The notes under the pieces: generated by a model
Seen by the model: only the letters and a program-made list of their open reading frames with translations
The model's database searches: none
Told to the model about the DNA's origin: nothing
Program-made: the position numbers and the translations under genes
DNA from: Membranipora membranacea
Taxonomy: Eukaryota > Bryozoa > Gymnolaemata > Cheilostomatida > Membraniporidae
Length of the DNA stretch: 64,000 nucleotides
Assembly (NCBI GenBank): GCA_914767715.1
Contig: OU612075.1
Location: 3,532,001 to 3,596,000 of the forward strand
Direction of reading: 5' to 3'
Shown here: positions 1 to 12,500 of the stretch, piece by piece
How the letters are laid out: every line of letters starts with the position of its first letter
How positions within the stretch are numbered: position 1 is the stretch's first letter

Positions 1-305
1 GAAAAAGATTTACAGTGATAATGCATCATGCCAGCTAATGATGATTACAACTAGCTGTCTACACAAGTTTATAGGAAACACTTCGTTCATTCTCAGGCTG
101 ACACAAAGAGGAAAGGATTTGCAAAAGCAGCACCGACATCTGCAAAGCTGGAGGAAAGATTTAGACATCCACCATAACCTCATGCTTAGATGTTGTGATC
201 ATAACGTATGGTACAAGAATTAAAGGCATGCAGAGAGAACATGAGCCCGACACCGCAAGCACATATATAATAAAGGGCACCGGGTTGTGTATATACGTAA
301 ATTAC
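1..305. other. Intron 4 of the scramblase gene
   Basis: The exon 306-445 ends with a CAG|GTAATT donor on the minus strand, so this stretch is intron. I searched it for the next expected scramblase exon (the APPG...GYV region) and did not find it. No other feature is visible. Confidence 0.6.
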
Positions 306-2594
306 CTGCATGAAGCATGGGCACCAACATGTGCTACATCTGAGAGGACGACTAAGGTGCATCACCTCACGCTGGTTATTATCCAGTATCTTGATGTCAA
401 AGGGACGACTAGGTCCACAGCAATTCCTAGTGCAGCAATCATTATCTGTACAAACAGGCAAGGTACTATAAAGCCTATATCGACATGCTTTGCTAGGGGA
501 GGTAGGGGAGCCCACCCTGTGTTTCACAAAGCTTGCCAAAACAGAAAACTATTGGCGAGGTTGGAATATAGACTTAGAGGACAAGATATAGACACCAACC
601 TATCCTGGATAGTACAAAGACAAACTATGTGACTGAGATCAGCAAGCGACTAGTGACAGTGATAACCTCAAAGGGTCGTAAAGCAACAGCAGCACAAATG
701 AGCCATGAGAGCTCCTACAAACAAGTCAACAATCAATCAGCAGATGTGGAAGCATAAGCTTGCAAAACCTCCTCTGCACAATACAAAGATAAACTGTGTG
801 ACTGAGATCAGCAAGAGAGATACACTGCAGCAGGACACAAGGTATTTGTATGAGCATCAACAATCAGCAGCAGATGAGGAAACGATGCCAGTAAATGGTG
901 TCAAAAACAAATCAACAGTCTTAGGTCTGCCTGATGCCTGTGTATGGTTAGATGAAGGACTGACAACGCATAGGTAAGAAACCATCAGACAAAGTAGACA
1001 GGGCAAAAATCCCTACCGATTGGCTTGTTGATATGCAGTAGCAGACCTGTAACGTCATGTTTATAAGTCGTTGAGTGGAAAAATTACTGTGAAAACTGAT
1101 ATCTGGTGATTAGAACGGACACACAGCGGTGAGAAAACTACAAATCATACTATTAACTACCAAACAACTACTAGGGGAGAAAATCACCCGTTCTTCACAC
1201 CTGGAGACAACATGGACACCAGCAAGTAGTACATCGCATAGGTCGCTCTAGTCGGATAACTTCTCTATTTGTGTTGTCCACTATGTTTATTGTGAACGCA
1301 CGCTGCGGACCACAGATGTTCCTTGTGCAACAGTTTGTATCTAAATGTAGAATCGGTCATTTTAAAATGATCAGTTTTTTAAGATAAGCCAGGCTACAGT
1401 ACAAAATATCATGTTTACTTTGATAACAGGATTTGCAATATTGATTGGGTAAAATATCATTATGTTATCAACTTCTCTTGCAGTGGGTAAGCAGAAGATG
1501 TAGCAGCTCCAACAATTTTTCAAAGGGATCAAAATTGACTTGATTAGGACTTCTTGTTTCTTTGATTTAATACCCAATAGAATTGTTGAAAATCCTCAAT
1601 GGACAGTCGTTACCATTAATATGCAGATACTGATATGATGATTTGATCACATGACTAACCTTCAGCAGCATAGTACACTCTCTGTCCCAGGCTGTTCTTT
1701 ATCTCATATTTATTATTTGTCTCGAAGCCAATAAATGCTAAAATTTAGAAAATTAGTTAGTTGATGAGAGTTATCCTATCTATTGTCTACACCTCACAGC
1801 TCTAGATCCTAAAACCTATTACTCAGAGCAGGGAGTCCCAAACTCCCTGCTCTGAGTGACATATTATATGTAACACAGTGAGCACATGAGGTTAATCCTT
1901 GAACATTTGTAAATGCATCATGGGATGCCAGCAGCATAAAAATCATAAACTTTGGTGTCAGCACACACTTCCCATGGACATTTGATCGATAACGAACAAC
2001 GATGTTGTGATGACTCACCTTCTACGAGCTCAGTTTTCTGCTGGACAAGAAGCTGATCAACTAAAGCAAGATACTCCAGACCTGGTGGGCAGTTAGGTGG
2101 GGCCTGTGGAGCGGCCATCCATTGGGCAGCTGAATTAGAAAACCAGGTTGTGATAATAATCTGGATAAAGTTTCTTATTTAGCAATGTTGGCTTACAGCA
2201 GTAATGTATTGTATATTTTTCATGAATAATGATAAGTTATGCTTTATATCTGTGTCCAAAAATAGAACAAAGATTATATGCTCCAAAATGTGTTACAGAG
2301 TAAACAAATTTAAAAACTGCAAACATCCTTATATTATCATTCCTTACATAAGGTACGAGACGAGACGTGTCAGATGCAGCATTTCGAAATCTGCCACTAC
2401 TTGATGGAATAACTACATTATCTGAGTGATCGATCGGAGGTCGATTTGGCTTATTTGAAAGACCAATGGATTTTTGCAAAACAATAGCAGAGTGGGGTCC
2501 AGCTCACCAGTTCTATTCAAAGCATCAGCTAAAAAAAGCACAATTAAAATATAAGACACTCACCCTGAGGCTGGTTCTGTACTGGTTGAGCCAT
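306..2594 (-). CDS. Phospholipid scramblase (PLSCR family), 5' half, partial at left edge
   Basis: Four coding exons are joined on the minus strand: 2564-2594, 2019-2129, 1660-1737 and 306-445, all with GT-AG borders and phases that fit (1, 1, 1, 0). The first 120 residues are visible. They contain the family blocks [19 protein letters not shown] (about 23-41), [20 protein letters not shown] (about 51-70) and the Cys-rich [14 protein letters not shown] (about 76-89), followed by [13 protein letters not shown] near residue 105. Family members are endofacial, palmitoylated, calcium-responsive proteins that collapse phospholipid asymmetry, and some act in the nucleus. The Pro-rich N-terminus is short. 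The calcium-binding segment and C-terminal membrane helix must lie left of base 1, so function cannot be judged fully. The start ATG sits in a tiny 31-bp first exon, which is in frame with the Pro-rich second exon. Family assignment is very secure; the paralogue is not. Confidence 0.93.
446..1659 (-). other. Intron 3 of the scramblase gene with a local direct repeat
   Basis: This intron holds two diverged copies of a roughly 38-bp segment sharing gtgactgagatcagcaag, at about 611-649 and 780-818, with further weak similarity around them. Open frames on the plus strand here look like chance, with no recognisable protein and no consistent splice borders. Confidence 0.5.
1821..1857. repeat. Perfect hairpin, 16-bp arms
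   Basis: Arms actcagagcagggagt (1821-1836) and its exact reverse complement (1842-1857) are separated by 5 bases. It lies in intron 2 of the scramblase gene. It may be a small palindromic transposon remnant. Confidence 0.85.
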
Positions 2595-3487
2595 TATATT
2601 ATTGCGTTAGATTATCCCTGACTAGCTAGTTAGTATGATACCTGAAAACAGAAAAAATGTAATCATTACAGAGAGTAAGTGTAATTTGCTCCGTCTGACA
2701 TCAAAACATACGCTGATTCACTTCATGGTAGTAGACTGATACGCAATGTCATATCAGCGTTCAACTACCAGCAGGCCATGTTGTAAAGCTTTCACTACCT
2801 GCAAGTAGCTGACACAACGAGTTGTCAGATGTCCCTTCAGCTGTCATAACCAGCAAAGGCATATATTTGGCTCAGTCATCAATTGGCAACAAAAAAGATG
2901 TATTACCAATTTACAAAATCCGTTAATGTAATAAATGTATGAAATATCAACACTTTACATTTTCAATTAGGATACTAGAGCCTACCCTATTTAACTTTAT
3001 CAAGATTTTGACGTTCAACAACCTGATCATGTATTGACACATCAAATAGGTCTAACTTTGGTTGTGGGCTAAAAATCTATACTCAAAATGCATGTGCAAG
3101 ACCTAGCCGAACGCCCAAGTTGGCCTACAAGTCTGCTTCCAAACAAACTTTGACCAAACATGAGCTAAAGCTACAGCTTCGTGAGTTGGAGCTATGGTAA
3201 GTGTCCGTCTTATTGAAGATTGGTTATGAATATCAGTCACCTATTGGGCACACGACATGAGTGATCAAGAGTAGCGGATAATAACATCAACTCAAACTAA
3301 GTAAAACGATTCAATCACTGGAATTGTCACTGCTCATGCGTGCGATATACGACCACAACAGCAGTTGTAACGGGTAGAACATTTTCAACGCATTCGAGAA
3401 AAATGTTGTGGGTGTGACTGTGACTTCATCAAAGTTGACTCACAAGAGAATGACATGATGACTGGTTGGAAGAAACTGCCAGTCAGC

Positions 3488-3596
3488 CCAAGGAGTTAAC
3501 TCCTTGGTCAGCCCATACATTCGATTTTAATAGATATAAGATCAATGAACTAAACCTTTAGTTCATTGATAAGATACCACCAAGGAGTACTCCTTG
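3488..3596. repeat. Cluster of three palindromes
   Basis: There is a perfect 20-bp palindrome ccaaggagttaactccttgg (3488-3507). A hairpin follows with 14-bp arms and a 2-base loop, atcaatgaactaaa...tttagttcattgat (3541-3570). The third is a perfect 16-bp palindrome caaggagtactccttg (3581-3596). The outer two share the CAAGGAGT core, so the trio may be the ends and centre of one small palindromic element. Confidence 0.8.
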
Positions 3597-4339
3597 ATAC
3601 CACTGTGTCAGTACCCCTTGTGTGAGACCAATAATCAAATGACATTGAAGAGCAATTGTAGACCTATAGATGGCAAAATGCTACCTGAACTGAAGCTACA
3701 AAAAATAGAAAAATACACCTGTGACCTAGCCTTTTATATTAAGGTAGGTGTGCACTGTGCAGGGAGCACTTGCTAGAAGCTGCCAGTCTAGCAGGTGCCT
3801 CCCACAAGGCTGACATGATACATCTTTAGCTTACCTGACAGGTGGATGCCTTGTAATGTTCTGTGGCACTCCCAGCAGATAAGATAAAGTAGTCCTATAA
3901 GTGGGACCAGTCTAAATAGTCAATGTGTCACACTCCTAGTTTAGTTTACTACCTGTACTATCATTTCCTTACTGTTTACACTGGGAAATTAGGTCAAAGA
4001 CCTTAGAAAACCGGTTGGTCACGTGACAATTGATAATTTAGATACAGAGTTGTGCCCACATTTATTAACCATGTAGAACAGTTATTGGTTGGGGCCATAA
4101 CAGCTGAAATAATGCAGTAGTTGTGATTAATTGCAAATGACGAAAAGAAAAGGCTGATAAATAATTGTGAGATGAGCAGCTATTCATGTACAGATACACT
4201 CTTCAAATGGTGCTATAGATAAATCCCAATTTCAAGAACAGTAATTCCCGTTTTAAAACGAAGTAACGGAATTTTCAAATGAGCACCATCAAAAATTGAA
4301 TTTAAATGATAGGGGTGAAACACACATGATAAGGCTCCA

Positions 4340-4450
4340 TATATGGTAGTATGTTGCCCTTCCATTGTGAGGGTCCCGGCAACCCTGTAAGCCTCCTATT
4401 TCGGATCGAGAGATGCCCGAGCCACTGTAGAACGTGGTGCATATCGTGTA
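4340..4450 (-). mobile_element. Possible degraded tRNA-derived SINE head
   Basis: Read on the minus strand, this contains CAGTGGCTCGGGCATCTC followed about 30 bases later by AGGGTTGCCGGGACC, which resemble degraded box A and box B elements of a tRNA-like SINE head. The similarity is weak and no target duplication was found. Confidence 0.3.
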
Positions 4451-5591
4451 ACCCAGGAGCTCTTAGGTGCAAAAGTTGGGTGGGTGTAGGGTCATCCGGT
4501 CATATAGGGAAACTAGCTCAAATATCTGGTCTTACCCTACCAAAAAGGGATTCTTGTCATGTATGTATGGGGTGGATATGGGCAGATTAATTATGATACA
4601 AATTACAGCTCACCTGTGATTCTATTTCAGCTTTCCTAAAACTCATCCACTCCATTACTGAACCTGCATCGGATGGGAACCTGTCAGAAAAAATGACAAA
4701 TTGTTAAGCAATGTCTCCATCATCCTTCTTTGTTTGGGATATAGTCATATTTTTGCTTTGTTCACTAGCTTTGCAATACAAGAGCATAAAACATGAACTT
4801 ATTTTTAAGCTGTGCTGTGGCTCTAGTCATCATGATACATACGGTGGCCGGTATAGTAACGTACGAGTTAACCAGCATCCAATGAAAGTCGAGCCAAGGG
4901 TAACAGGATTACTCCTTGGTTGGACAACCCTAATACTTACTATTCCATTATATGTGACAGATAAGGATACTGGCTGTAGACTGTTGATGACAAGTGTGAA
5001 TGTGTCTCATTTGCCGAAAACTATTACTAGCAAAAGCCTCAAAGAAAGGAAAGATAACTCACATAATTAGTAAATAAATTCTAAGTAAGCGATCCTGACA
5101 CAATTTATAGGAGGGAAGATCGACTTGTGAATATGGCTATAGACAGATAAAAGTCTTCATGAAAATTTATTCATAGCGATAGAACAATAACAATATCTAC
5201 AAACCATTTTATTATAGACAAGGATAGAAATAACAGGTGAAGGCAAAAATGTCAACTGTAACAAAGGGTCAATGTAAAGGATAGGACTAAATATCATCAT
5301 GATATAACTGTTGACTTGTTAATAGAGTAACCAAAAGTCTGCAGTGACAAAATAACCAGGGTAACAAAATCATCCAATATAGTGGCATGTCATAACAGGT
5401 GGCATGTCATAACAGGAAGTAATCATTGTCATTTGAAGGTTAAATGAAGACTTTTAAGATATTTGTATCTGAGTTTCCTTGAAATCAATACGTTTGTATC
5501 TGAATACCTTCTTTGTATGGGCAGAAGGTAACTTTACATCAACGTCCGACTAAACTGTCTCCAGTCATTGGAGATATTATTTGATACCTGA

Positions 5592-7311
5592 TCACTCTAC
5601 ATTAATCTCGTCTCCGTCCGTGTCCTCGGAGGCTTGCTCTATTTTTACTACCTTGTTAGGATTTCTGCAGCCCTTACACCGACAGTCCAGACACGGGTTA
5701 TGGCTGCTGTAACACGGGCAACGCTGTCCGTAACAAGTCAGCTTACCAGGGGTGGAGGCAGCATTACCACAACCACACCCCTTCTTCTCTATCTTATTCC
5801 TATCCACCCTCTTAACTCGTTTCTTCATACTGAAAAAGAAATGAGACATCACAGAATTAATTAGGTATGGAAATTGGTAAAAAACATAGATAACAAGAAA
5901 TCCACCAAAAACCTTGTGTCCAAGAATTCAACTCATCTTTTTTATATAAATTAATTTGATGTTGAATCTTTCAATTCATATTTATTGCTCAATAATAACC
6001 GAATGTAACCTGATACAAAATTTTCCCATGAGGTGACAATTCTAAGATTGGATTGAAGTTTCATTTAGCTACCTTTGAACAAGAAGAAATAAATGAGAAC
6101 AAATTCTCTAGACTTCCAATACAAAGTCTGCATTTTGCACCTTCCCTCACACACCTATTTATGTTTCTGAAACTTACCCATCTCCTTCCACCTCTTCTGA
6201 TTCACTACAAAAGTACATCACATTATCAGTCAACAACGTTCAATACAACATATTCCATATAGTTCGAGCTTTCTTCCTCTTTAAATGACCAATTAACTCA
6301 AGGCTAGACAAACAATTCAATGGCCGAAACCAATAACCCACATGAAATTGACTCTATAGTAAAATCTCGAAAAAACAATATTGATAAAGACTGTTTAGCA
6401 GAGAGGATTGTGAAAGTGTATGCTGATGTAATAATGTCAAGATTTATCCATCTCACTTACTCTATTTTCAGTTCCTCGGTGCCATGTAAGATTGAGACTT
6501 TTTTCACCCTGATAGGGGAGTGTTCCGGTTGGCTGATCTCACCATCACTAGATAGCATACTACTCTCAGACAGACTTCCTGTCACACCCCGGCTGCGCAG
6601 AGGAGCCTTAGTCAGTAAGCTTCTCTTCTTAGCTGCTGGAGAGGAGCTGGTAACTGGATCTGTAGGATGCCTACGTCTCTTATTGTTACTACAGTCAGGC
6701 TGGATAATGTTCTCCATGCTAGCTGGTGTTACAAGCTTTAGTTTAGTGTCTACTCTCAGTGTGTTTTGTACAGAGTCTGTTTGTTGATTTGTAGGCTCAG
6801 TAGTTATAGTTGAGGTTCTGTGGATATATGTTTGGAATGGTGGTTTGATGTTTAACTGACTCGTAGTTGTGGTGGCTTGATTGACCTCACACCCTTCTTT
6901 TAATAGAGTTGCTACTTTCTCTTTACAGCCCTGAATCTCTGGCCTGCTGGACGCATACTGAAGCTGTGCGTGATATTGATGAGAATTCTGAATATATTCA
7001 CAAAGTTTGGCGTAGCAGAGGATGAGCGATTTGAGTGATTTATTCTCGACAAAGTTTTCATATTTTTGACACCATCCACAGGAGGGTTTGAGTCTCATCT
7101 TTCCCCCTACACACCTCAAGCACACTGTATGCTGACAGACTGTGTGATCGGGACTCATCGGTGACTTCAGAATCTGGTTACAGACTCGACAGGCCATAAA
7201 GAATCTGAGGGGAGAAAGGGCCTCCTGCAGGAGCATGAGATAGCTGTCACTCAGCTCATGCTCACGCATCACATACTTTGTGGCATTAGCATAGAACTCC
7301 AAAGCCGTCAT
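5592..7311 (-). CDS. MSL2: E3 ubiquitin-protein ligase MSL2 (RING + CXC)
   Basis: Two exons, 6461-7311 and 5592-5829, join at GA|T (donor GTAAGT, acceptor TTTTTCAG) to give 362 residues, shorter than the roughly 577 of human MSL2. A C3HC4 RING-type finger spans residues 41-81 (C41, C44, C59, H61, C64, C67, C78, C81) and is followed by the family segment LCYAKLCEYI. The middle (about 120-283) is Ser/Thr-rich and looks disordered. Exon 2 encodes a CXC domain with nine cysteines (302, 304, 316, 321, 323, 330, 333, 335, 338), the number needed for the three-zinc DNA-binding cluster known in this family. MSL2 is a subunit of the nuclear MSL complex that directs MOF-dependent H4K16 acetylation and ubiquitinates histone H2B. 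The start ATG at 7311 was chosen by similarity; an in-frame ATG at 7449 would add 46 unconserved residues and is probably 5' UTR. Confidence 0.93.
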
Positions 7312-9525
7312 AATGTGGCATTTATCTACAAAGTACAATGTATGGGTGATAAAAATGCGGTTTAAAGGAAAAAAATGTGCGCTGAGGGTTTCAGACAAAG
7401 TTAGACAAAGTTGAAACACTATAACGGATGTTAATGCGATGGTACACATGCCGTATTTTCGCTTTGACGCTCTTGAATTAAATTTTCTGAAACTATGTTT
7501 TGATCATGGGGATTGATTGTTGCTCCCTTACTTGGAAAATGTTTCAGAAAAGTGAAACTTGTGATTACACTTCCAACAACTGGGCAGATCATGCAACTAT
7601 AGTAGGCTAGGGTAAGTTTTTAATTGTGATATCGCTAATAGTTATGAATTTTGATTTCGGACAAGGGATCAGCAGCCATTTATTTCATAGATAGGTGCAA
7701 TAATGTTTCCATCACTTTGCGGTCAGTTTCAGTTAATTGCATTATCACCTTATGTCATATAGAAATTTCAGCAAGGTAAAAATTCAAAACCTTCAGTGCA
7801 CCTCATCTTAAGTAGATTTGAGGCACCCAGTATGAGCTGCCAGGCGTAGACTTGTTGTTGGACATTGATTCTCTACATTATTAATAGTAGGCCCATAGAA
7901 AGGAGAATCATAGTTGTGGATTAAAGCCCACATGAACATCTGTTATGTGGAGATATATATCCTTATTTTGCTTCAGTACAGAATAAATCCTGAACGCCAC
8001 AATTTAAGAGTAACTAGGCCTTCCCTAGACCGATAATAGAATCAGGGGTGAAGAAAACCCCTGCCCTCTGCCAAAGACTAATCACCGTCACAAATTATAG
8101 TCGAGATATCTGGTGGTATATCGGGCTGTTTAATGCAATGGTGCCCTATGCTATTAGAAATTCAACAACAACAAAGCAATCAATAGTAGGCCTACACAGC
8201 AGGTTGCTTTCATTAAAAAACTAGGTCCTATCATACACTTCACCGCCAACCAGTCCTTGATCATAACATCAACCTGTATGTATGTATTACACATAATTAT
8301 TGTCATAAAAAGTAAATACAAGTAAATGTTCCCGGAATGGTTAAAATCCTAGAACAGTTATTAGCAGTTCTCCTCTTCGTGCAGGTTTTTCAATGCAATG
8401 CTGTGTCAATTTGATTTTTTGTAGTACCTACACTACACCACAGCAGGGAAACTACACACTCAGACAGCAGTGACAGGTCTACTCCAAAATCTGAGTATCT
8501 AACTGGCAATGTTCATTACTGGCCAGTCACTCATTATAGAGTTGGCCAGTGACATACACACTGACTTTGTCAGTAGTTCATTTCACCCCAAAGAAAGCCA
8601 CAGCATGTCACAGAGACCGAGTGAGTGTAACAACTACATGTTACTCCTGTACTCAGAATAATAATTGAATAATGGATGGATGGATTTATTACTATCATAG
8701 ACAAAAATTTGTCACGAAATACGTCGTTAATACTGACAAGAAAGAAAAACATGGAAAAAATCAGATCTCTGTTGTATAAAAAGTTTTTAGAATAGTATAT
8801 TATTAAGTGTATGTATGAGATGTCTTAAAAAGCTGTCTCTACCCCATGTACCCCGATATTTAACGGTGCGGTAGCGACCTGAGGGGCATTTAGGTAGAAA
8901 GTCATTGATAAAGTGCTCTTCATCGTGTATGGTCCAAGTGTCTTGATCTGGTGGGCCACCAGAGCATCTATAGTATATCTATAAATAAGATGTTTGTTGT
9001 GCACAATGGCTAACACACAGGCTTGCAAGATGCCAATGGGAATATACAACCACAAGAAAATTGACAGCCCAACTCACTCTAAGTCCTAATAAACAATGAT
9101 CTTTATACTAATTGCAATATGTTTGGACAGAAATGCAAGTCAGAATATAAGTTTTGCAAAAATATAAACATAGCAGGAAATCCCAAAAAAGTTTAATATC
9201 CTAGTTTCTTTCCAATTTCGATAATAATAAAACAATTATGGCACAGTAATCACTAAACTATAATAAAAAAAATATCTTCATTTAGAATAATGATTCCTAA
9301 ATTGGTAATTATTTTGCCTTTAAACATAACCTTAGGAAATAGTTCTATTGAAATTTCACATGAAGATATAGTTTACCTAGCAACCGAAAGCGGAAATAGA
9401 CTAGAACAGGTGCTGTTCTCCAATTAGAGTTTTGTACAGTGAGTTATTGGAACTTCGACATGCAGTATGATTCCAACAGATTCTTACCTTGTTAATCTGT
9501 GTTGAGGATTCAGAGAATAGAAAAC
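7312..9525. other. Head-to-head spacer between MSL2 and the VWA3B-like gene
   Basis: This 2.2-kb region must hold the divergent promoters of the MSL2 gene (minus) and the VWA3B-like gene (plus). No TATA box or CpG-dense block stands out. A short GC-richer candidate exon at about 8780-9010 on the minus strand is listed separately. The rest is AT-rich with no visible feature. Confidence 0.5.
8776..9010 (-). other. Unassigned candidate exon or gene fragment
   Basis: On the minus strand a TTATTTATAG acceptor-like site near 8980 is followed by about 150 bases that are richer in GC than their surroundings and open in two frames. One frame includes HDEEHFINDFLPKCPSGRY, the other DALVAHQIKTLGPYTMKS. 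I recognise neither. No upstream exon joins it. It could be a pseudogene fragment, a piece of transposon or chance. Confidence 0.2.
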
Positions 9526-12500
9526 ATGTCAGGAACACTTGATGTAGACCCATATCTGCCAAATGCATATTCTAAAACACGTAAGTAGCAGTTGAATATT
9601 ACTTTTTCTTTCTTTACTGAATCTATCACAGTCAGTCTACTCTCTCTCTAGTCTGTCTTAACAAGCTTGTTAAGACAGGCTACTCTGTCTCTAGTTTTGC
9701 TAAATTACAACATTACCATGTATTCATGTGCAATCTGTTAGTAAGACTATGTCAAAGCTGGTTAATTGGTTGTTGATGAGTACAAAAGTAAGAATTTTCC
9801 TCAGAAATCCTTGGTAAAGTAGACTTCTGAATTCTCACAACTCTGCATCATGTATTTGAGTCCAAAGTAACACATCAGTCAGTGATTTTGTGACGTATAT
9901 TCATGACATGGTGAACATGAAATTTCAAACACTGTTGCAGTTTGAACAATCCTAAAGTGTCCATGTCTAACATGGTCACCCGCCTCTTTCCTACAATAAT
10001 GTTGGCGATGGTGTGTTATGATGGCTCGTGCAAATAGTGATGAGCTTGGCTATCTTTGTCCTGACTTTGGCTGGCAATTAAATGATTATGTGAGACTTCA
10101 TATACTAAATTATTTAATCCTTTAATTGTCTGCCAACTGAATAATATGATGTCACCATTGCAGCAAGCAGCCTCTAGTACGACACGATCTTCAACCCTGA
10201 TAATAATAATTGATTTGATCGGTTTTTTGATACAACATTCTTTACAAACGTTATAGTGGACAAAGATGGTACTCCGTCAGGTAAGGGTGTGGGAGGGTAT
10301 CCCACCCTCCCTACATCTCAATGTATAGAGTTGGATTCCGCTGCATGGCTATCTGCTGTCCTGTACAAGTTTTTACTTTCTCCATTCCTTCCTATAGTTT
10401 ATATTTCCCTATAGATATGTTTTAATAGTGATTTACTGCTTTAGGTTGTTTCCTATTTCTGGCTTAATAATATGTAGCCTATTATTATTATTACTTCTAT
10501 ATGGTACTAACCTGTTTCTTGTATTCCATGAGGCACTAAGCTGTCACACCTGTCCAGTGTAGTTCTACAGCTCTATTATATACTTCTGTGTAATATTTCA
10601 TTTGTTCAGAAATGTATTTTCCCCTAACATGTTGTCCGGTCTTTCAACCTGCGCTAGTATGATTGAGTTTGTGAGCTTTATCAGGGACAGGATGGGCGGG
10701 GATGGGAGAAGTTGTACTTTCAGAGGAATTTTCTGAGCACTTACATTATGGTACAACTCTGTATCATTAGATTATGAAATACTAGACAAGCATCAAACCG
10801 AAATATTGACAGCAGTCAGTGCAGTTCACAAAATTTTTTATAGATGAATGTGACATTGAATCTAAGGGCCATTAGCCTCAGGCTGATAAGCAATCTGTTA
10901 TCATTAAGGCTAAACCTCTCTGTTCTGTTTGTTGCTATCAAAACATTTTCCAAACCAGTCGGCAAACACACTTACTAACATATTTTTGTTTATTTTGTTA
11001 ACATAGTCTTTATATGTAAAATAAGTAGCAGACATTGAATCCCTAATTTGTCCATTGATATCCAGTCGATAATCATAATGATACAACATGTATACCTAAT
11101 ATAACCTCACCGTTATTGATTCCATATTGATCATCTATAATTAACAAACAATCACTTTTGTCTCTGTGTGTTGAGCTACAGCTGGGATTAATCGGTATTT
11201 GGCGCTGTGATTGTTCCTTCGGCTCACCATCAGGTTATGAGACTGGTTTTTATCTTGTGATGATAACGATCTTGCCGAAATTGATGTCCAGGTAAACAAT
11301 GTCGTGTTGCTATGTCTCAGAGCACTGCAAAATGTCCAAAGATAATCTCCAGGGTGTTAAAAGTGAACTTGACTAAAGGTACATTTGAATCTTTCGCTTT
11401 CTGTTTCAATTCTGTAACTTCTACTTATTGATAATCATGCGGAATGTTTTAAAGTTTGTTTGATGTCAATTGAAAATATGAAGTGAGATTGTGAATTATT
11501 AATCGCATTAAGCGATAGTTTTATATATGTGGGGTCAAGTTAAAAATATAAGTCCAATGTTTTACAATCAGGACCAAAATTTTGGTCTCGGCTCGTTTGA
11601 TAAAAAGAAGCTCTCATGTTTCCTGCTCCAGGCTGAAACTTAACCCTCGTAATATAATCTTGCTCCTATAACCTCTTTATTCTATGGCCTTACTGTTTAT
11701 TGTGATATCCAATCATTTCAGAAGAGCTCTTTGAGCATGCAATCCTTATTTATTTATAAGTTACTTGAATAGTGAATTAAAATTTCAAGTCTCTTTGGCC
11801 CTTAAATATTGCTTGAATCCAATTAGGTGGGCTTGCAAAATAAAGTTGCTGGCCTTAATAAGTAAAAGTACTTGTGAAATATGATTAGGTATTGTTGTTG
11901 TTGTTACCTAGGATGTTTGTTTTTACATTCATAATGTGAGAGGTATTGGAGACACGGGTGACAAATACCATGTTATTATATCAAAAGGCTAGACAAAACA
12001 TACTTTTGTGTGATGTCTTCCAAATTGTTTGTGCGACAATCCCGAACTTGCTGCCATAAATACTTTTTTGCCTCAAATCCTCAGCTCTAGTTCAATGTAC
12101 AATCACGCAACTTTACTGCAAATTGTTAAGTAAACCTATGCCCATATTTCCTCTGAAAATAAAGATTTTGATTGTCATATGTTACTGTATTTTATTACTA
12201 TCACGCTTTTCATACAGGCTGTAGATTTGACCTGACGTCATACCAGGCTCACCTGGAGTCCTCACAGGATCCTTCTGATACTCCTGGCAAGAAACAGGAA
12301 ATACCTGAGATCATCGCAGATGAGCTCGTACTCAAGAAAAATGATAAAAAAGCGTAAGTATAAAAACAATGGAAAAAGTTTTATGAAGCCTGAGCACTAG
12401 AGATTAAACAGGCACCTAGTGCATTGAAATTTGTCAGTTGAAATAATGTGAATAATCTTTAAGTGGATCGTTGCCAGTAGAGACCTCAGCTTGTAGGCAA

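Larger units (their letters stand above)
2595..5591. other. Intergenic spacer between scramblase 5' end and MSL2 3' end
   Basis: No convincing exon was found on either strand. The spacer contains a cluster of palindromes (3488-3596), a possible SINE head (about 4340-4450) and an 18-bp doublet (ggtggcatgtcataacag) near 5398-5416. It should include the scramblase promoter at its left end and the MSL2 3' UTR at its right end, but no definite signal for either could be fixed. Confidence 0.5.

Noticed and set aside
195-632. 145-residue plus-strand protein
   Set aside because: It is the antisense shadow of the scramblase exon 306-445.
7312-7449. N-terminal extension of MSL2 from an upstream in-frame ATG
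   Set aside because: The extra 46 residues do not resemble the family; known members start shortly before the RING finger.
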